Shown here: in pieces, positions 9,401-19,106 of the stretch | Numbering within the stretch: position 1 is the first letter of the stretch | How the letters are laid out: each line of letters starts with the position of its first letter | Assembly (NCBI RefSeq): GCF_002009175.1 | Contig: NZ_CP018047.1 | Coordinates: 6,866,001-6,930,000 of the forward strand | Direction of reading: 5' to 3' | DNA: 64,000 nucleotides | DNA from: Streptomyces niveus | Lineage (GTDB): Bacteria > Actinomycetota > Actinomycetes > Streptomycetales > Streptomycetaceae | Made by a program: the position numbers and the translations under genes | The notes under the pieces: model-generated | Databases searched by the model: none | What the model was told of the DNA's origin: nothing | What the model saw: the letters and a program-made list of their open reading frames with translations, nothing else

Positions 9401-10849
9401 ATGACCATCCCCCTTCTGCTGCTCGCTGCGGCATTCCTTCTCATCCTCGCCAACGGGTTCTTCGTGGCGGCCGAGTTCGGTCTCGTGACCGTGGACCGCC
9501 CGGACGCCGAACGCGCCGCGGCGGCGGGCGACCGCCGCGCTCGCGCCGTCGTCAGGTCCCTGCGGGAGCTGTCCTTCCAGCTGTCCGGCACCCAGCTCGG
9601 CATCACCATCACCTCCCTCGTCGTCGGCATGCTGGCCGAGCCCGCGCTCGCCCAGCTGCTCGACGGCCCGCTCACCGCGACGGGTCTCCCCGAAGGGGCC
9701 GTGTCCGGTGTCGCCGTGGTGATCGGTGTGCTCCTCGCCTCCGCCGTCCAGATGGTCATCGGCGAACTCGTACCGAAGAACTGGGCCATCTCCCGGCCGT
9801 TGCAGGTCGCGCGCTTCGTGGCGGGACCGCAGCATCTGTTCGCCACCGTCTTCCGGCCCGTGATCACCCTGCTCAACGCGGTGGCCAACCGGCTGGTGCG
9901 GCTGTTCGGCGTCGAGCCGACCGACGAGCTGGCCTCGGCCCGTACGCCCGGTGAACTGGTCTCGCTGGCCCGGCACTCCGCGCTGGCCGGCGCCCTCGAA
10001 CAGGACACGGCCGACCTCTTCGTACGGACCCTGTCCCTCGGCCACCTCACCGCGCAGCACGTGATGACCCCGCGCGTGAAGGTCATAGCCCTCCAGTCGG
10101 ACGCCACCGCGGCCGACGTGCTCAACCTGACGCGCGCCACCGGCCTCTCGCGCTTCCCGGTCTACCGTGAGCGCATCGACGAGATCGTCGGCATGGCCCA
10201 CCTCAAGGACGCGCTCGCCGTCCCCCCGCAGGAACGCCGGCGGGTGCCGGTCGGCCTGATCGCCGTGCAGCCCCAGCTCGTGCCGGAGACGCTGCCCGTG
10301 CAGCAGCTCCTGGAGCGCCTGCGCAGCGAGCAGCCCATCGCCGTGGTCATCGACGAGTACGGCGGTACCGCCGGGGTCGTCACCCTCGAGGACATCATCG
10401 AGGAGCTGGTCGGCGAGGTCCTGGACGAGCACGACAGCGAAGGCGACGGACGGCCCGAACTCGCCTCCGTCGCCACCGACGACGGGCGCCCCACCTGGGA
10501 CGCGGAGGGCAGCTGCCGGGTCCTCACGCTCCAGCGGATAGGGCTCGAAGTGCCCGACGGGCCGTACGAGACGGTGGCCGGACTGGTCGCCGACCTGCTG
10601 GGCCGTATCCCCGCGCCCGGCGACCGTGCGGAGCTGCCCGGCTGGCGGCTCTCCGTCCGGCAGGTCGGGCGCTACCGGGCCGAGCGGGTACGGCTGGTGC
10701 GCACCGGAGACATCCCGGCACCGGTCCCCGCCGCGGCCCCGGCCCGGTCCGCGGCGACGCCGAAGGCGACGGCCCCGACACCGGCCCCCGCCCCTGCCCC
10801 CGCCCTGACCACGGCGCAGGCCTCCGCGAAGGCGGAGGCGGCCCGGTGA
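9401..10849 (+). CDS. CNNM/CorC-type membrane protein with CBS domains
   Basis: A 482-residue member of the hemolysin C/CNNM family. An N-terminal DUF21 transmembrane domain (ILANGFFVAAEFGLVTVDR, LGITITSLVVGMLAEP, VIGELVPKNWAI) is followed by a CBS pair (about 205-325, including VMTPRVKVIALQ and VVIDEYGGTAGVVTLEDIIEELVGEV) and a CorC_HlyC domain. The last 50 residues are a Pro/Ala-rich tail. Bacterial relatives are implicated in Mg2+ or Co2+ export and resistance; the hemolysin name is historical. Its stop overlaps the GTG of a paralogue by 4 bp, so the two may form a heteromer. Translation may be controlled by the hairpin just upstream of ATG 9401. Confidence 0.9.
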   Translation: MTIPLLLLAAAFLLILANGFFVAAEFGLVTVDRPDAERAAAAGDRRARAVVRSLRELSFQLSGTQLGITITSLVVGMLAEPALAQLLDGPLTATGLPEGAVSGVAVVIGVLLASAVQMVIGELVPKNWAISRPLQVARFVAGPQHLFATVFRPVITLLNAVANRLVRLFGVEPTDELASARTPGELVSLARHSALAGALEQDTADLFVRTLSLGHLTAQHVMTPRVKVIALQSDATAADVLNLTRATGLSRFPVYRERIDEIVGMAHLKDALAVPPQERRRVPVGLIAVQPQLVPETLPVQQLLERLRSEQPIAVVIDEYGGTAGVVTLEDIIEELVGEVLDEHDSEGDGRPELASVATDDGRPTWDAEGSCRVLTLQRIGLEVPDGPYETVAGLVADLLGRIPAPGDRAELPGWRLSVRQVGRYRAERVRLVRTGDIPAPVPAAAPARSAATPKATAPTPAPAPAPALTTAQASAKAEAAR

Positions 10850-11955
10850 GCGCCCTCCAGCTTCTCTTCGCCGTCCTGCTCGTCCTCGCCAACGGATTCT
10901 TCGTCGGAGCCGAGTTCGCGCTCGTCTCCGTACGCCGCAGCCAGATCGAGCCGCTGGCCGCCCAGGGATCGGCACGCGCGCGCCAGGTGCTGCACGGCCT
11001 GGAGAACCTTCCGCAGATGATGGCCGCCGCGCAGTTCGGCATCACCATCTGCTCCCTGACACTCGGCGCCGTCGCCGAGCCCACCGTGGCCCGTCTCCTC
11101 GAACCCCTCTTCCACGCGGCCCATGTGCCCGAGGGGCTGATCCATCCCCTGGGCTTCTTCGTCGCCCTCGCGGCGGTCGTCTTCCTGCACCTCGTCATCG
11201 GCGAGATGGTCCCGAAGAACCTCGCCATGGCCGCACCGGAGAAGACCGCGATCTGGTTCAGCCCCGGACTTGTCGGCTTCGCCCGGCTCTGCCGCCCTGT
11301 CACCGCGGCACTCGGCGCCTGCGCCGGCCTGGTCCTGCGGGCCTTCGGCGTCGAGCCCAAGGACGAGGTGGAGGCTGTCTTCACCAGCGAGCAGCTCAAC
11401 CGCCTCGTCGAGGACTCCGGACAGGCCGGTCTCCTCGAACCGGCGGAGCAGGAGCGGCTGGAGGACGCCCTGGAGCTCGGCTCCAGGCCGGTCACCGACG
11501 TCCTGCTCACCCGGGCCGGGCTGGTGACGGTGACGCCCGCCGTCACGCCCCGCGAGATCGAGGAGCTGACGGTACGCACCGGTTTCTCCCGCTTCCCGGT
11601 CTGCGCCGACAACGCCGGGGTCTTCATGGGGTACGTGCACGTCAAGGACGTCCTGGACCTGGAGGAGCGGGAGCGCGCCGTGCCGCAGCACATCTGGCGG
11701 CCGATGACGACCCTGCGGGCCGAGCTGCCCCTGGACGACGCCCTCACCGTCATGCGCCGGGCCGCCACGCACCTCGCGCAGGTCGCCGACGGGTCCGGCC
11801 GGGTGCTGGGACTCGTCGCGCTGGAGGACGTACTGGAGACGCTCGTCGGTGAGGTACGGGACCCGGCCCACCGGGAGGCGACGCTGCCGGTGGCGCTGCG
11901 GGCCGGCGGCAAGGCCGGCCCGCCCGATCCGTCGGACCAGGTTCTGGCGCACTGA
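10846..11955 (+). CDS. Second CNNM/CorC-type membrane protein
   Basis: A 369-residue paralogue of the preceding gene. It has the DUF21 membrane domain (VLANGFFVGAEFALVSVRRSQ, FGITICSLTLGAVAEP, VIGEMVPKNLAMAAPEK) and CBS motifs (TGFSRFPVCADN, VLGLVALEDVLETLVGEVRD), but it lacks the C-terminal CorC_HlyC domain. The GTG start at 10846 overlaps the upstream stop, which suggests translational coupling. Paired long and short CNNM-like genes are common in actinobacteria. The likely role is divalent cation homeostasis at the cytoplasmic membrane, inferred from the family only. Confidence 0.9.
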   Translation: MSALQLLFAVLLVLANGFFVGAEFALVSVRRSQIEPLAAQGSARARQVLHGLENLPQMMAAAQFGITICSLTLGAVAEPTVARLLEPLFHAAHVPEGLIHPLGFFVALAAVVFLHLVIGEMVPKNLAMAAPEKTAIWFSPGLVGFARLCRPVTAALGACAGLVLRAFGVEPKDEVEAVFTSEQLNRLVEDSGQAGLLEPAEQERLEDALELGSRPVTDVLLTRAGLVTVTPAVTPREIEELTVRTGFSRFPVCADNAGVFMGYVHVKDVLDLEERERAVPQHIWRPMTTLRAELPLDDALTVMRRAATHLAQVADGSGRVLGLVALEDVLETLVGEVRDPAHREATLPVALRAGGKAGPPDPSDQVLAH

Positions 11956-11965
11956 ACGCGCCCGC

Positions 11966-12008
11966 CCTCGGGCGCCGGACGGCTCGCCGCCGGTCCCGGC
12001 GCCCGAGG
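11966..12008. terminator. Bidirectional terminator
   Basis: A perfect 13-bp inverted repeat, CCTCGGGCGCCGG (11966-11978) with CCGGCGCCCGAGG (11996-12008), has a 17-base loop and lies between two convergent genes. There is no clear T-run, as is usual in Streptomyces. Confidence 0.75.
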
Positions 12009-12030
12009 ACGGACCACCGGTCCGGCCCGC

Positions 12031-13941
12031 TCAGAGCTGCGGCGGATCCCCCGGCCCGCGCCCCCGGTCCACCGGCCCCCGGCCCGACAGGACCTCGCCG
12101 TACGCCTGCATCAGATCCGGCAGCCGCAGCGTGGCGAGATCGTCTCGCCCCGGTGTGCTGCCGTAACCCGAGAGCCGCAGATCGCGGTACGCGCAGCTCT
12201 TCTCGTACAGCGTGCGCAGGAAGCGGCCGTTGCCCAGCTCGTCGATCCAGCCCTGGTCGACGACATGGCCACTGATGCTGCGCAGCTCGTCCAGCGCCTC
12301 CTCGTCCCACACGTCGTCGTTCTCGGCGGCCAGCACCTCGCCGATCGCGGTCAGTTCGAGGGGCCGGTAGCTGGGGAAGTCGACGCGCGTCGTGAAACGG
12401 GAGGAGAGACCGGGGTTGGTCGCGAGCAGCCGGTCCATGCCCTCCGGGTAGCCGGCGAGTATCACCACGAGATGGTTCCGGTTGTCCTCCGCGCGCTTCA
12501 GCAGCACCTGAAGGGCCTCGTCGCCGTACGCGTCGCCCTTGCTGTAGCCCGAGTTGGCGAGGCTGTACGCCTCGTCGACGAACAGCACGCCGCCGATCGC
12601 CGAGTCGATCAGCTCGTTCGCCTTCACTGCCGTCTGGCCCAGGAACTCGCCGACCAGATCGGCCCGTTGTGCTTCGACCAGATGGTCACCGCCGAGCAGC
12701 CCGAGCGCGTAGAAGACCCGGCCGAGGATGCGCGCGACGGTCGTCTTGCCGGTGCCCGAGGGGCCGGAGAAGACGAAGTGACGCTTGGGCGGCTGTACGG
12801 GCAGCCCCTGACCGGCCCGTAACCGCGCCATGTTGAGCTGTGCGGACAGCGCCTTGACCTGGCGCTTCACCGGTTCCAGACCGACCATCCGCTCCAGTTC
12901 GGCCAGCGCCTCGGCGAGCAGGGCCGGATCGGTCGGGCGGTCCGGGAACTGCGGGGGAGCGGGCTGCGACGGTACGCCCGCCTTCTCCCGTATCCCGTCC
13001 ACCGGGTCCACCGGAGTCGGCGGAACACCCCCGCCGAAGGGGGACTGGCCCTCGGCGCCCGGCCTCGGGTCGGGCCCCTGCGGATACTCGCCGTCGACCT
13101 GCGCGTCCAGCGCGTCCTGACCGAAACCGGCCAGCGCGACCGACGCGAGCCCCGCCGAATCGTCCGCCCCGTCGTACCCGTCGGAGTCGGTGATCGCCGC
13201 GAGCCGCGCGGCGGTGTCCATGAAGGTCGGGTCCGTACGGTGCACGGCCCGGTACAGCGGCAGCGCGGCGGCGCTCCGCCCGGTCCCCTCGTGCGCGCGC
13301 GCCAGCCAGTAGCGCAGCTCCTTGCGCTGCGGCTGTTCGCTGCGACAGCGCATCAGCGATGTCGAGAGCAGCGGCTCGGCCTGTCCGTACATCTCCAGCC
13401 GGACGCGTGCCATGCCGCCGAAGAGGCCCGCCTCGATGCCCAGCAGCGGGTCGTTGACCAGGGATTCGGTGTGGCGCACCAACTGGTCCCAGTCCTTGAC
13501 CAGATAGGCCCGGCAGGCGTGCAGGAAACGCACATGGGGATCGGCGTCCACGGGCGGCAGTCCGGCGAGCGCGCGGTCCAGCTCGGGCACATGCCGGCCG
13601 TCGAGCCAGTGCGAGGCGTGCGCGAGCAGCAGGTCGCGCCGGCTCTCCAGCACGGGCTGCACCCACCAGCCCAGCCAGTACCAGGAGTTGAGCGTACGGC
13701 GGTGGCGGGAGCGCTGCTCGCCGAAGCGGTCACGGTGGCGGTACATGTGCAGCAGCGCGGTCGTGGTGTCGACCCGTAGCGCGTGCAGCCCCAGCCAGCC
13801 GTCCGCCATTCCGGGGTCGAGCCGTACGGCCTCCCGGAACTCCTCCTCCGCCTGTGGATACGCCCCCATCGTGTAAGCATCCACACCACGTACCCACGCG
13901 AGATCGGCCGGGGCTCCAGCGCCCTGCGTGCCGATGTCCAT
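12031..13941 (-). CDS. TPR-AAA+ ATPase of the CbxX/CfxQ (EccA-like) family
   Basis: A 636-residue protein. The N-terminal half is a TPR-like helical region (residues 1 to about 280, beginning MDIGTQGAGAPADLAWVRGV). A Pro/Gly-rich linker (about 290-370) leads to a C-terminal AAA+ domain with Walker A GPSGTGKTT, Walker B GGVLFVDEAYSL and a sensor region HLVVILAGYPEGMDRL. This order resembles EccA of type VII secretion and the Rubisco activase CbxX. No esx or ecc genes adjoin it, so a chaperone or remodelling role is all that can be said. ATG 13941 has GGGGGG shortly upstream. A candidate small RNA or leader transcript with its own promoter lies about 220-330 bp upstream on the same strand. Confidence 0.88.
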   Translation of the reverse strand: MDIGTQGAGAPADLAWVRGVDAYTMGAYPQAEEEFREAVRLDPGMADGWLGLHALRVDTTTALLHMYRHRDRFGEQRSRHRRTLNSWYWLGWWVQPVLESRRDLLLAHASHWLDGRHVPELDRALAGLPPVDADPHVRFLHACRAYLVKDWDQLVRHTESLVNDPLLGIEAGLFGGMARVRLEMYGQAEPLLSTSLMRCRSEQPQRKELRYWLARAHEGTGRSAAALPLYRAVHRTDPTFMDTAARLAAITDSDGYDGADDSAGLASVALAGFGQDALDAQVDGEYPQGPDPRPGAEGQSPFGGGVPPTPVDPVDGIREKAGVPSQPAPPQFPDRPTDPALLAEALAELERMVGLEPVKRQVKALSAQLNMARLRAGQGLPVQPPKRHFVFSGPSGTGKTTVARILGRVFYALGLLGGDHLVEAQRADLVGEFLGQTAVKANELIDSAIGGVLFVDEAYSLANSGYSKGDAYGDEALQVLLKRAEDNRNHLVVILAGYPEGMDRLLATNPGLSSRFTTRVDFPSYRPLELTAIGEVLAAENDDVWDEEALDELRSISGHVVDQGWIDELGNGRFLRTLYEKSCAYRDLRLSGYGSTPGRDDLATLRLPDLMQAYGEVLSGRGPVDRGRGPGDPPQL

Positions 13942-14162
13942 CAGGCCCCCCACAAACCATGACCCCGTGATGTCCCGCCGGGCGGGCGCCCGTCGGCAGA
14001 GCGTGCTGAACCACCTTGTCGTGGACGGGAATTGACCTCTGACCAACCCAACCAAGGGGCATCGTACCTGCGCAGAGGGTGCGCGACTAAGGGCGCCGCC
14101 CTCATGCCCGCGCCGGTGACCCAGGGTGATCGCTGGGTGGGGGACGGCGCCGGGAGGCGGCG

Positions 14163-14241
14163 AAGAGAGCAGAACGAAGCCCCCGATCACGGGGGAACAA
14201 CCGGGGGCTTCGCGTCTGCGGCGGCTCCGAAAAGCCGCACA
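14163..14241 (-). ncRNA. Candidate small RNA with two hairpins and terminator
   Basis: Read on the minus strand, a promoter-like TTGACC-N18-TACGTT (14276 to 14247) is followed by a hairpin GCGGCT/AGCCGC (14238-14233 with 14226-14221, tetraloop-like centre). Next comes an 11-bp perfect stem CGAAGCCCCCG/CGGGGGCTTCG (14212-14202 with 14185-14175) and then a T-rich TTCTGCTCTCTT. That is the layout of an independent RNA of about 80 nt ending at an intrinsic terminator. It could also be an attenuated leader of the AAA+ gene downstream. The rest of 13942-14314 shows no gene. Confidence 0.55.
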
Positions 14242-14246
14242 TTGAG

Positions 14247-14276
14247 AACGTAAGACCTGTCCCACCCCTTGGTCAA
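14247..14276 (-). promoter_or_regulatory. Promoter TTGACC-N18-TACGTT
   Basis: The -35 TTGACC (14276-14271) and -10 TACGTT (14252-14247) are 18 bp apart on the minus strand, matching the housekeeping sigma consensus well. It would drive the small RNA candidate at 14163-14241. Confidence 0.55.
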
Positions 14277-14314
14277 GCCGAGTTGAGGCACCTTCGGGGC
14301 TGATTTCCGACTGC

Positions 14315-14944
14315 TCAGTACGGAGGGAATGTCCCGTCACCGTAGGTGACAGGTTCAACCTCTGGCGCATTCGCACGAGTTCCGGGCAGCCACTTGTATC
14401 CCTGCTGCCACTCACGCACCAGAACATCGGCGAAGGGACGCGAGGGATCGGCCGCGAAATGGCTCGTCTCCGCCCGCGTCCAGCCGTCCCAGAAGACCGA
14501 CAGGTCCGGTCCGTCGCGCTCGCGGCCCCGCCGCCAGGACTCCCCGGCGCCCCGCTCCATCCACAGCAGCCTCGCCAGCCACGGCCGTACCGCCGCCCGG
14601 CCCGCGCCCACCCCCTCGATGAGGACCACCGGCGCGGGAGGCAGTGGCAGGGGCGCACGGAAGCGCCGCAGCGTCCAGTCGTACGGCGCGTACCGCGCGG
14701 TTGCGCCCTGCGAGAGGGGGCCCAGTACGTCGTCGGTCAGCCGCCGCGTCCAGTCGAAGAACGCGTCGTGCGTGGCCAGGTCGTCCAGGTGCAGCACGGG
14801 CGCGCCGCCGAGCGCGGCGGCGAGCCGCGCGGCGCAGGTGCTCTTGCCGGAACCGGCGTGGCCGTCGACCGCGACCAGCCGGACCGGGCCGCAGGAGGGC
14901 GGCAGCGCGCGCAGTGCCGTCGCGGCTTCGGTGAGGTCGTCCAC
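14315..14944 (-). CDS. Uridine-kinase-like P-loop NTPase
   Basis: A 209-residue cytosolic protein with Walker A GHAGSGKST near residue 28, a Walker B-like VLIEGVGAG near residue 108, and the HLDDLATHDAFFDW segment typical of uridine/cytidine kinase relatives. Homologues in Streptomyces are annotated as uridine kinases or (d)CMP-kinase-like; the true phosphate acceptor is not known. The GTG at 14944 starts the sequence MDDLTEAATALRAL. It is followed by the minus-strand small RNA candidate and then the AAA+ gene. Confidence 0.8.
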   Translation of the reverse strand: MDDLTEAATALRALPPSCGPVRLVAVDGHAGSGKSTCAARLAAALGGAPVLHLDDLATHDAFFDWTRRLTDDVLGPLSQGATARYAPYDWTLRRFRAPLPLPPAPVVLIEGVGAGRAAVRPWLARLLWMERGAGESWRRGRERDGPDLSVFWDGWTRAETSHFAADPSRPFADVLVREWQQGYKWLPGTRANAPEVEPVTYGDGTFPPY

Positions 14945-15014
14945 CCGGTCAGCCTATGCGCGGACGGGCGCGCTCCGGCGCGGTCCCGTGCGCTGGAGCC
15001 GTGTCAGTGGTGGA

Positions 15015-15028
15015 GACCAATATTGGTC
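15015..15028. promoter_or_regulatory. Palindrome GACCAATATTGGTC (possible operator)
   Basis: A perfect 14-bp palindrome, unusually AT-rich for this genome, lies about 100 bp upstream of the C39 peptidase gene and just beyond the start of the divergent kinase gene. Its half-site GGACCAAT recurs at 18787-18794 next to the chitinase promoter, so a shared regulator of secreted enzymes is conceivable. Confidence 0.4.
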
Positions 15029-15131
15029 CGGCGACGCGAGACGAATCGCTGGCCGAAGCCGTTCGGGAGCCGCGATAGTTGGCGGACTGTCGTGCACATA
15101 CCAGTGAAGAGACCAGTGACCCGGGGGTCCC

Positions 15132-16535
15132 ATGAACAGCCCAGCAGCATCCTGGAACAGCCCGGCGTCGCGCCGTACGGTGCTCGCCACCGCCCTCGCG
15201 GCGGCCGGCGCGGGCGCGCTCTCCGCCGCGGCGCCCGCCCTGGCCGCCGCTCCCGCCGCACCGTCCACCCGCTCCGGCGCCCCGGCCGCCCACCACCGCG
15301 CGGCCACCCCCGTGGACAACCGGTTCTGGAGCTCCGCCACCGACTGGCGCGGCGGTACGGCCAACGGCACGAAGGTCCTCTCCGGCAGCCGCTCCGGACT
15401 GGTCATCGCCACCCCGGCGGGCAGCACCGACTACACGGACCCGCACACCGGGAGGACCAGCTCCTGGGAGTACGCGACCTGGACCTCACCCGTCCACCGC
15501 TCCAAGGTCCCGGCCACCGAGGCGATCGTCTCCTGGAACGCCGACACCCCCGACGGCACCTGGATCCAGACCGAGCTGCGCGGCACCTACTCCGACGGCG
15601 GCACGACCCCCTGGTATGTGATGGGCCGCTGGGCGTCCGGGGACGGCGACATCCGCCGTACGTCCGTCGACGACCAGAGCGACGACCGCAGCAGCGTCTG
15701 GACCGACACCTTCGCCGTCGACGACCCGGCGAGCGGACTGCGCCTCGCGTCGTACCAGCTCCGCCTCACCCTCCACCGCAAGCCGGGCACCACGCTCACG
15801 CCCACGGTCCGGCGGGTCGGCGCGATGGCCTCGGACATCCCCGACCGCTTCACCGTCCCGGCCGCCGCGCACCAGGTGGCGCGCGAGCTGAACGTGCCGC
15901 GCTACTCGCAGAACACGCACGTCGGCCAGTACCCGGAGTACGACAACGGCGGCGAGGCCTGGTGCAGCCCCACCTCCTCACAGATGATCATCGAGTACTG
16001 GGGCCGTAAGCCCACCGCCGACGATCTCGCCTGGGTCAACCCGGCCTTCGCCGACCCGCAGGTCTGCCACGCGGCCCGGTACACCTTCGACCACCAGTAC
16101 GACGGCTGCGGCAACTGGCCCTTCAACGCGGCCTACGCGACCACCTACAAGGACATGAACGCCGTCGTCACCCGGCTCGGCTCGCTCACCGACGTCGAGC
16201 GGCTGATCCGCGCCGGCATCCCGGTCATCACCTCGCAGTCCTTCCTGGCGAGCGAGCTGACCGGCGCGGGCTACGGCACCTCCGGCCATCTGATGACCGT
16301 GATCGGCTTCACGGCGGCCGGGGACGTGATCGCCAACGACCCCGCCTCGCCGAGCAACGAGGCCGTACGGCGGATCTACAAGCGCCGCGAGTGGGAGAAC
16401 ATCTGGCTGCGGACCAAGCGGTACAACGCCTCGGGCACGGTCGTCTCCGGCACCGGCGGCGTCTGCTACCTCTACTGGCCCGTGGAGCCCACCTCGGCCC
16501 AGCGCAAGGCGCTGGAGGCCGTGGGCGTGCGCTGA
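15132..16535 (+). CDS. Secreted C39-like cysteine peptidase
   Basis: A 467-residue exported protein. The N-terminus PASRRTVLATALAAAGAGAL is Tat-like (two arginines before a hydrophobic stretch) with an AAA-type cleavage region near residue 40. A beta-rich middle region (about 60-245) precedes a peptidase C39-like papain-fold domain with Cys278 in EAWCSPTSSQM, His386 in SGHLMTVIGF and Asp403 in VIANDPAS. No glycine-glycine peptide substrate or ABC transporter is nearby, so it is not a bacteriocin-processing exporter. It is more likely an extracellular protease or amidase of unknown substrate. ATG 15132 follows a weak ribosome binding site (GGGGGTCCC). Confidence 0.85.
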   Translation: MNSPAASWNSPASRRTVLATALAAAGAGALSAAAPALAAAPAAPSTRSGAPAAHHRAATPVDNRFWSSATDWRGGTANGTKVLSGSRSGLVIATPAGSTDYTDPHTGRTSSWEYATWTSPVHRSKVPATEAIVSWNADTPDGTWIQTELRGTYSDGGTTPWYVMGRWASGDGDIRRTSVDDQSDDRSSVWTDTFAVDDPASGLRLASYQLRLTLHRKPGTTLTPTVRRVGAMASDIPDRFTVPAAAHQVARELNVPRYSQNTHVGQYPEYDNGGEAWCSPTSSQMIIEYWGRKPTADDLAWVNPAFADPQVCHAARYTFDHQYDGCGNWPFNAAYATTYKDMNAVVTRLGSLTDVERLIRAGIPVITSQSFLASELTGAGYGTSGHLMTVIGFTAAGDVIANDPASPSNEAVRRIYKRREWENIWLRTKRYNASGTVVSGTGGVCYLYWPVEPTSAQRKALEAVGVR

Positions 16536-16662
16536 GCCGTCCCACGGGGCGCCGGGGGGCTTCTCCATAGCCCACCCGGCGCCACAGGCGCCCTCGGCCC
16601 TCGTCAGCGGGTCTGCAATACTGCGGATCTCCTGAGACGGCCGAGACCTGGGACGCGCGGAT

Positions 16663-17319
16663 TTGAACAACAGGCAGCAGCGTGGCGAGAGCGAGCGGGC
16701 GCAGTTGCGTCGCTCCGAACTCATCGCCACCGGCCGGAAGTTGTTCGCCGACACGTCGTACGACGCCCTGTCGATGGACGACATCGCCCAGCACGCGGGT
16801 GTCGCCAAGGGGCTGATCTACTACTACTTCAAGAACAAGCGCGGCTATTACCTCGCCATCATCGAGGACTCGGTGATGGAGCTGGTCTCGCTCGCGTCGG
16901 GCGGCGGTGACCTGCCGAGCACCCAGCGCGTACAGCGCACCGTCGAGGCGTATCTGCGCTTCGCCGAGTTCAACGAGGCCGCCTACCGGACGATCATCAC
17001 GGGCGGCGTCGGCTTCGACACCCAGGTGCAGGCGATCCGCGACGCGGTGCGTACGGGGCTGGTCTCCACCGTCGCCGAGGGCGCGTACGGCCGCCAGGAC
17101 ATCCCGCCGATCGCCAGACTCGCCCTGCTCGGCTGGCTCAGCAGCGTCGAGTGGCTGACGCTCGAATGGCTGGAGCACCGCGACGAGCTGACCCGGGAGA
17201 TCCCGCGCGATCTGCTGGTGCGGATGCTGCGGCACACGCTCAACACGATCGAGGAGTTCGCGCCGGAGTGCCCGGCGCCGCCGCCGGACCCGGACTTCCG
17301 CCCGTACACCGGCCGCTGA
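16663..17319 (+). CDS. TetR/AcrR-family transcriptional regulator
   Basis: A 218-residue regulator. The N-terminal helix-turn-helix (about residues 18-62, including SMDDIAQHAGVAKGLIYYYF) is a textbook TetR motif. The C-terminal ligand domain carries a TetR_C-type signature (AYLRFAEFNEAAYRTIITGG). The best start is TTG 16663, giving MNNRQQRGESE; there is no strong ribosome binding site. It is followed by a strong terminator and faces the chitinase gene. The ligand and targets are unknown; close neighbours are not obviously efflux or fatty acid genes. Confidence 0.88.
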   Translation: MNNRQQRGESERAQLRRSELIATGRKLFADTSYDALSMDDIAQHAGVAKGLIYYYFKNKRGYYLAIIEDSVMELVSLASGGGDLPSTQRVQRTVEAYLRFAEFNEAAYRTIITGGVGFDTQVQAIRDAVRTGLVSTVAEGAYGRQDIPPIARLALLGWLSSVEWLTLEWLEHRDELTREIPRDLLVRMLRHTLNTIEEFAPECPAPPPDPDFRPYTGR

Positions 17320-17366
17320 CGGCCCGTCAGGGCACGTTCGCCGGAAAGCGCAGAGAGCGCCGGAGG

Positions 17367-17399
17367 GCGCCGGGCAGGCTCGCTGAGCCTGCCCGGCGC
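17367..17399. terminator. Bidirectional terminator
   Basis: A perfect 15-bp stem, GCGCCGGGCAGGCTC (17367-17381) with GAGCCTGCCCGGCGC (17385-17399), has a 3-base loop and lies between the convergent TetR and chitinase genes. Confidence 0.85.
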
Positions 17400-17428
17400 C
17401 CGTTGACCGAACGCGTGTCCCGACCCGG

Positions 17429-18676
<1,248 letters not shown>

Positions 18677-18750
18677 GAGGTCTCCTCGTGGGGAGGGAGA
18701 TCGACGCCCATGCCGTCGACTTGGCATGGACGCGAAGAGTGTTCACCGGG

Positions 18751-18791
18751 ACGTTAGAAGGACTAGACCAGTGGGTCAATGGTGCGGACCA
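18751..18791 (-). promoter_or_regulatory. Chitinase promoter with paired 12-bp repeats
   Basis: On the minus strand the -35 TTGACC (18779-18774) and -10 TAACGT (18756-18751) are 17 bp apart. Two direct repeats, TGGTCCGCACCA (18791-18780) and TGGTCTAGTCCT (18770-18759), flank the -35. They match the TGGTCCAGACCT repeat known from Streptomyces chitinase promoters. The downstream copy, ACTGGTCTAGTCC, also resembles the DasR responsive element (ACTGGTCTAGACCACT), so DasR control is plausible. Confidence 0.7.
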
Positions 18792-19106
18792 ATTTCCCGG
18801 CACACTCGACGGAAGCCGGACGGCTTCCCCGACAGCGGCCCGAGCGCCGCCCGACGGCCGCCCGGCAGCCGGCGACCGGAGCCGGAGCGGAACGGGTGCG
18901 GGACCTGACCGCCCGTGACTACTCCCCGCCGATCGGGCATACTCAACGCGCCACAGCCGCTGGTCAGCCCGCCCCCGTGATCCGGGAAGGCAGCATCGGC
19001 TGGGCAGGTATCCGGTCCGGGGACACCCCCGGGCCTCGACCGGCGGCGCCGCCACACCCTGCGTGAGCGACCGCCGAAGCGCCCCGAAAGGGAGGAGAGC
19101 GCCGCC
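18792..19106. other. Intergenic region, no gene seen
   Basis: This spacer lies between the chitinase promoter and the divergent acyl-CoA dehydrogenase gene. Open frames on both strands lack protein character. The only clear site is the GGGAGGAGAG ribosome binding site just before ATG 19107. No convincing promoter could be picked out. Confidence 0.5.

Noticed and set aside
12031..13941. EccA of a type VII secretion locus
   Set aside because: The TPR-AAA+ layout fits, but there are no EsxA/B, EccB-E or mycosin genes in the window, so only the CbxX/CfxQ family name is used.
15132..16535. Bacteriocin leader peptidase of a lantibiotic cluster
   Set aside because: There is no ABC transporter domain, precursor peptide or modification enzyme nearby, and the protein has its own export signal.
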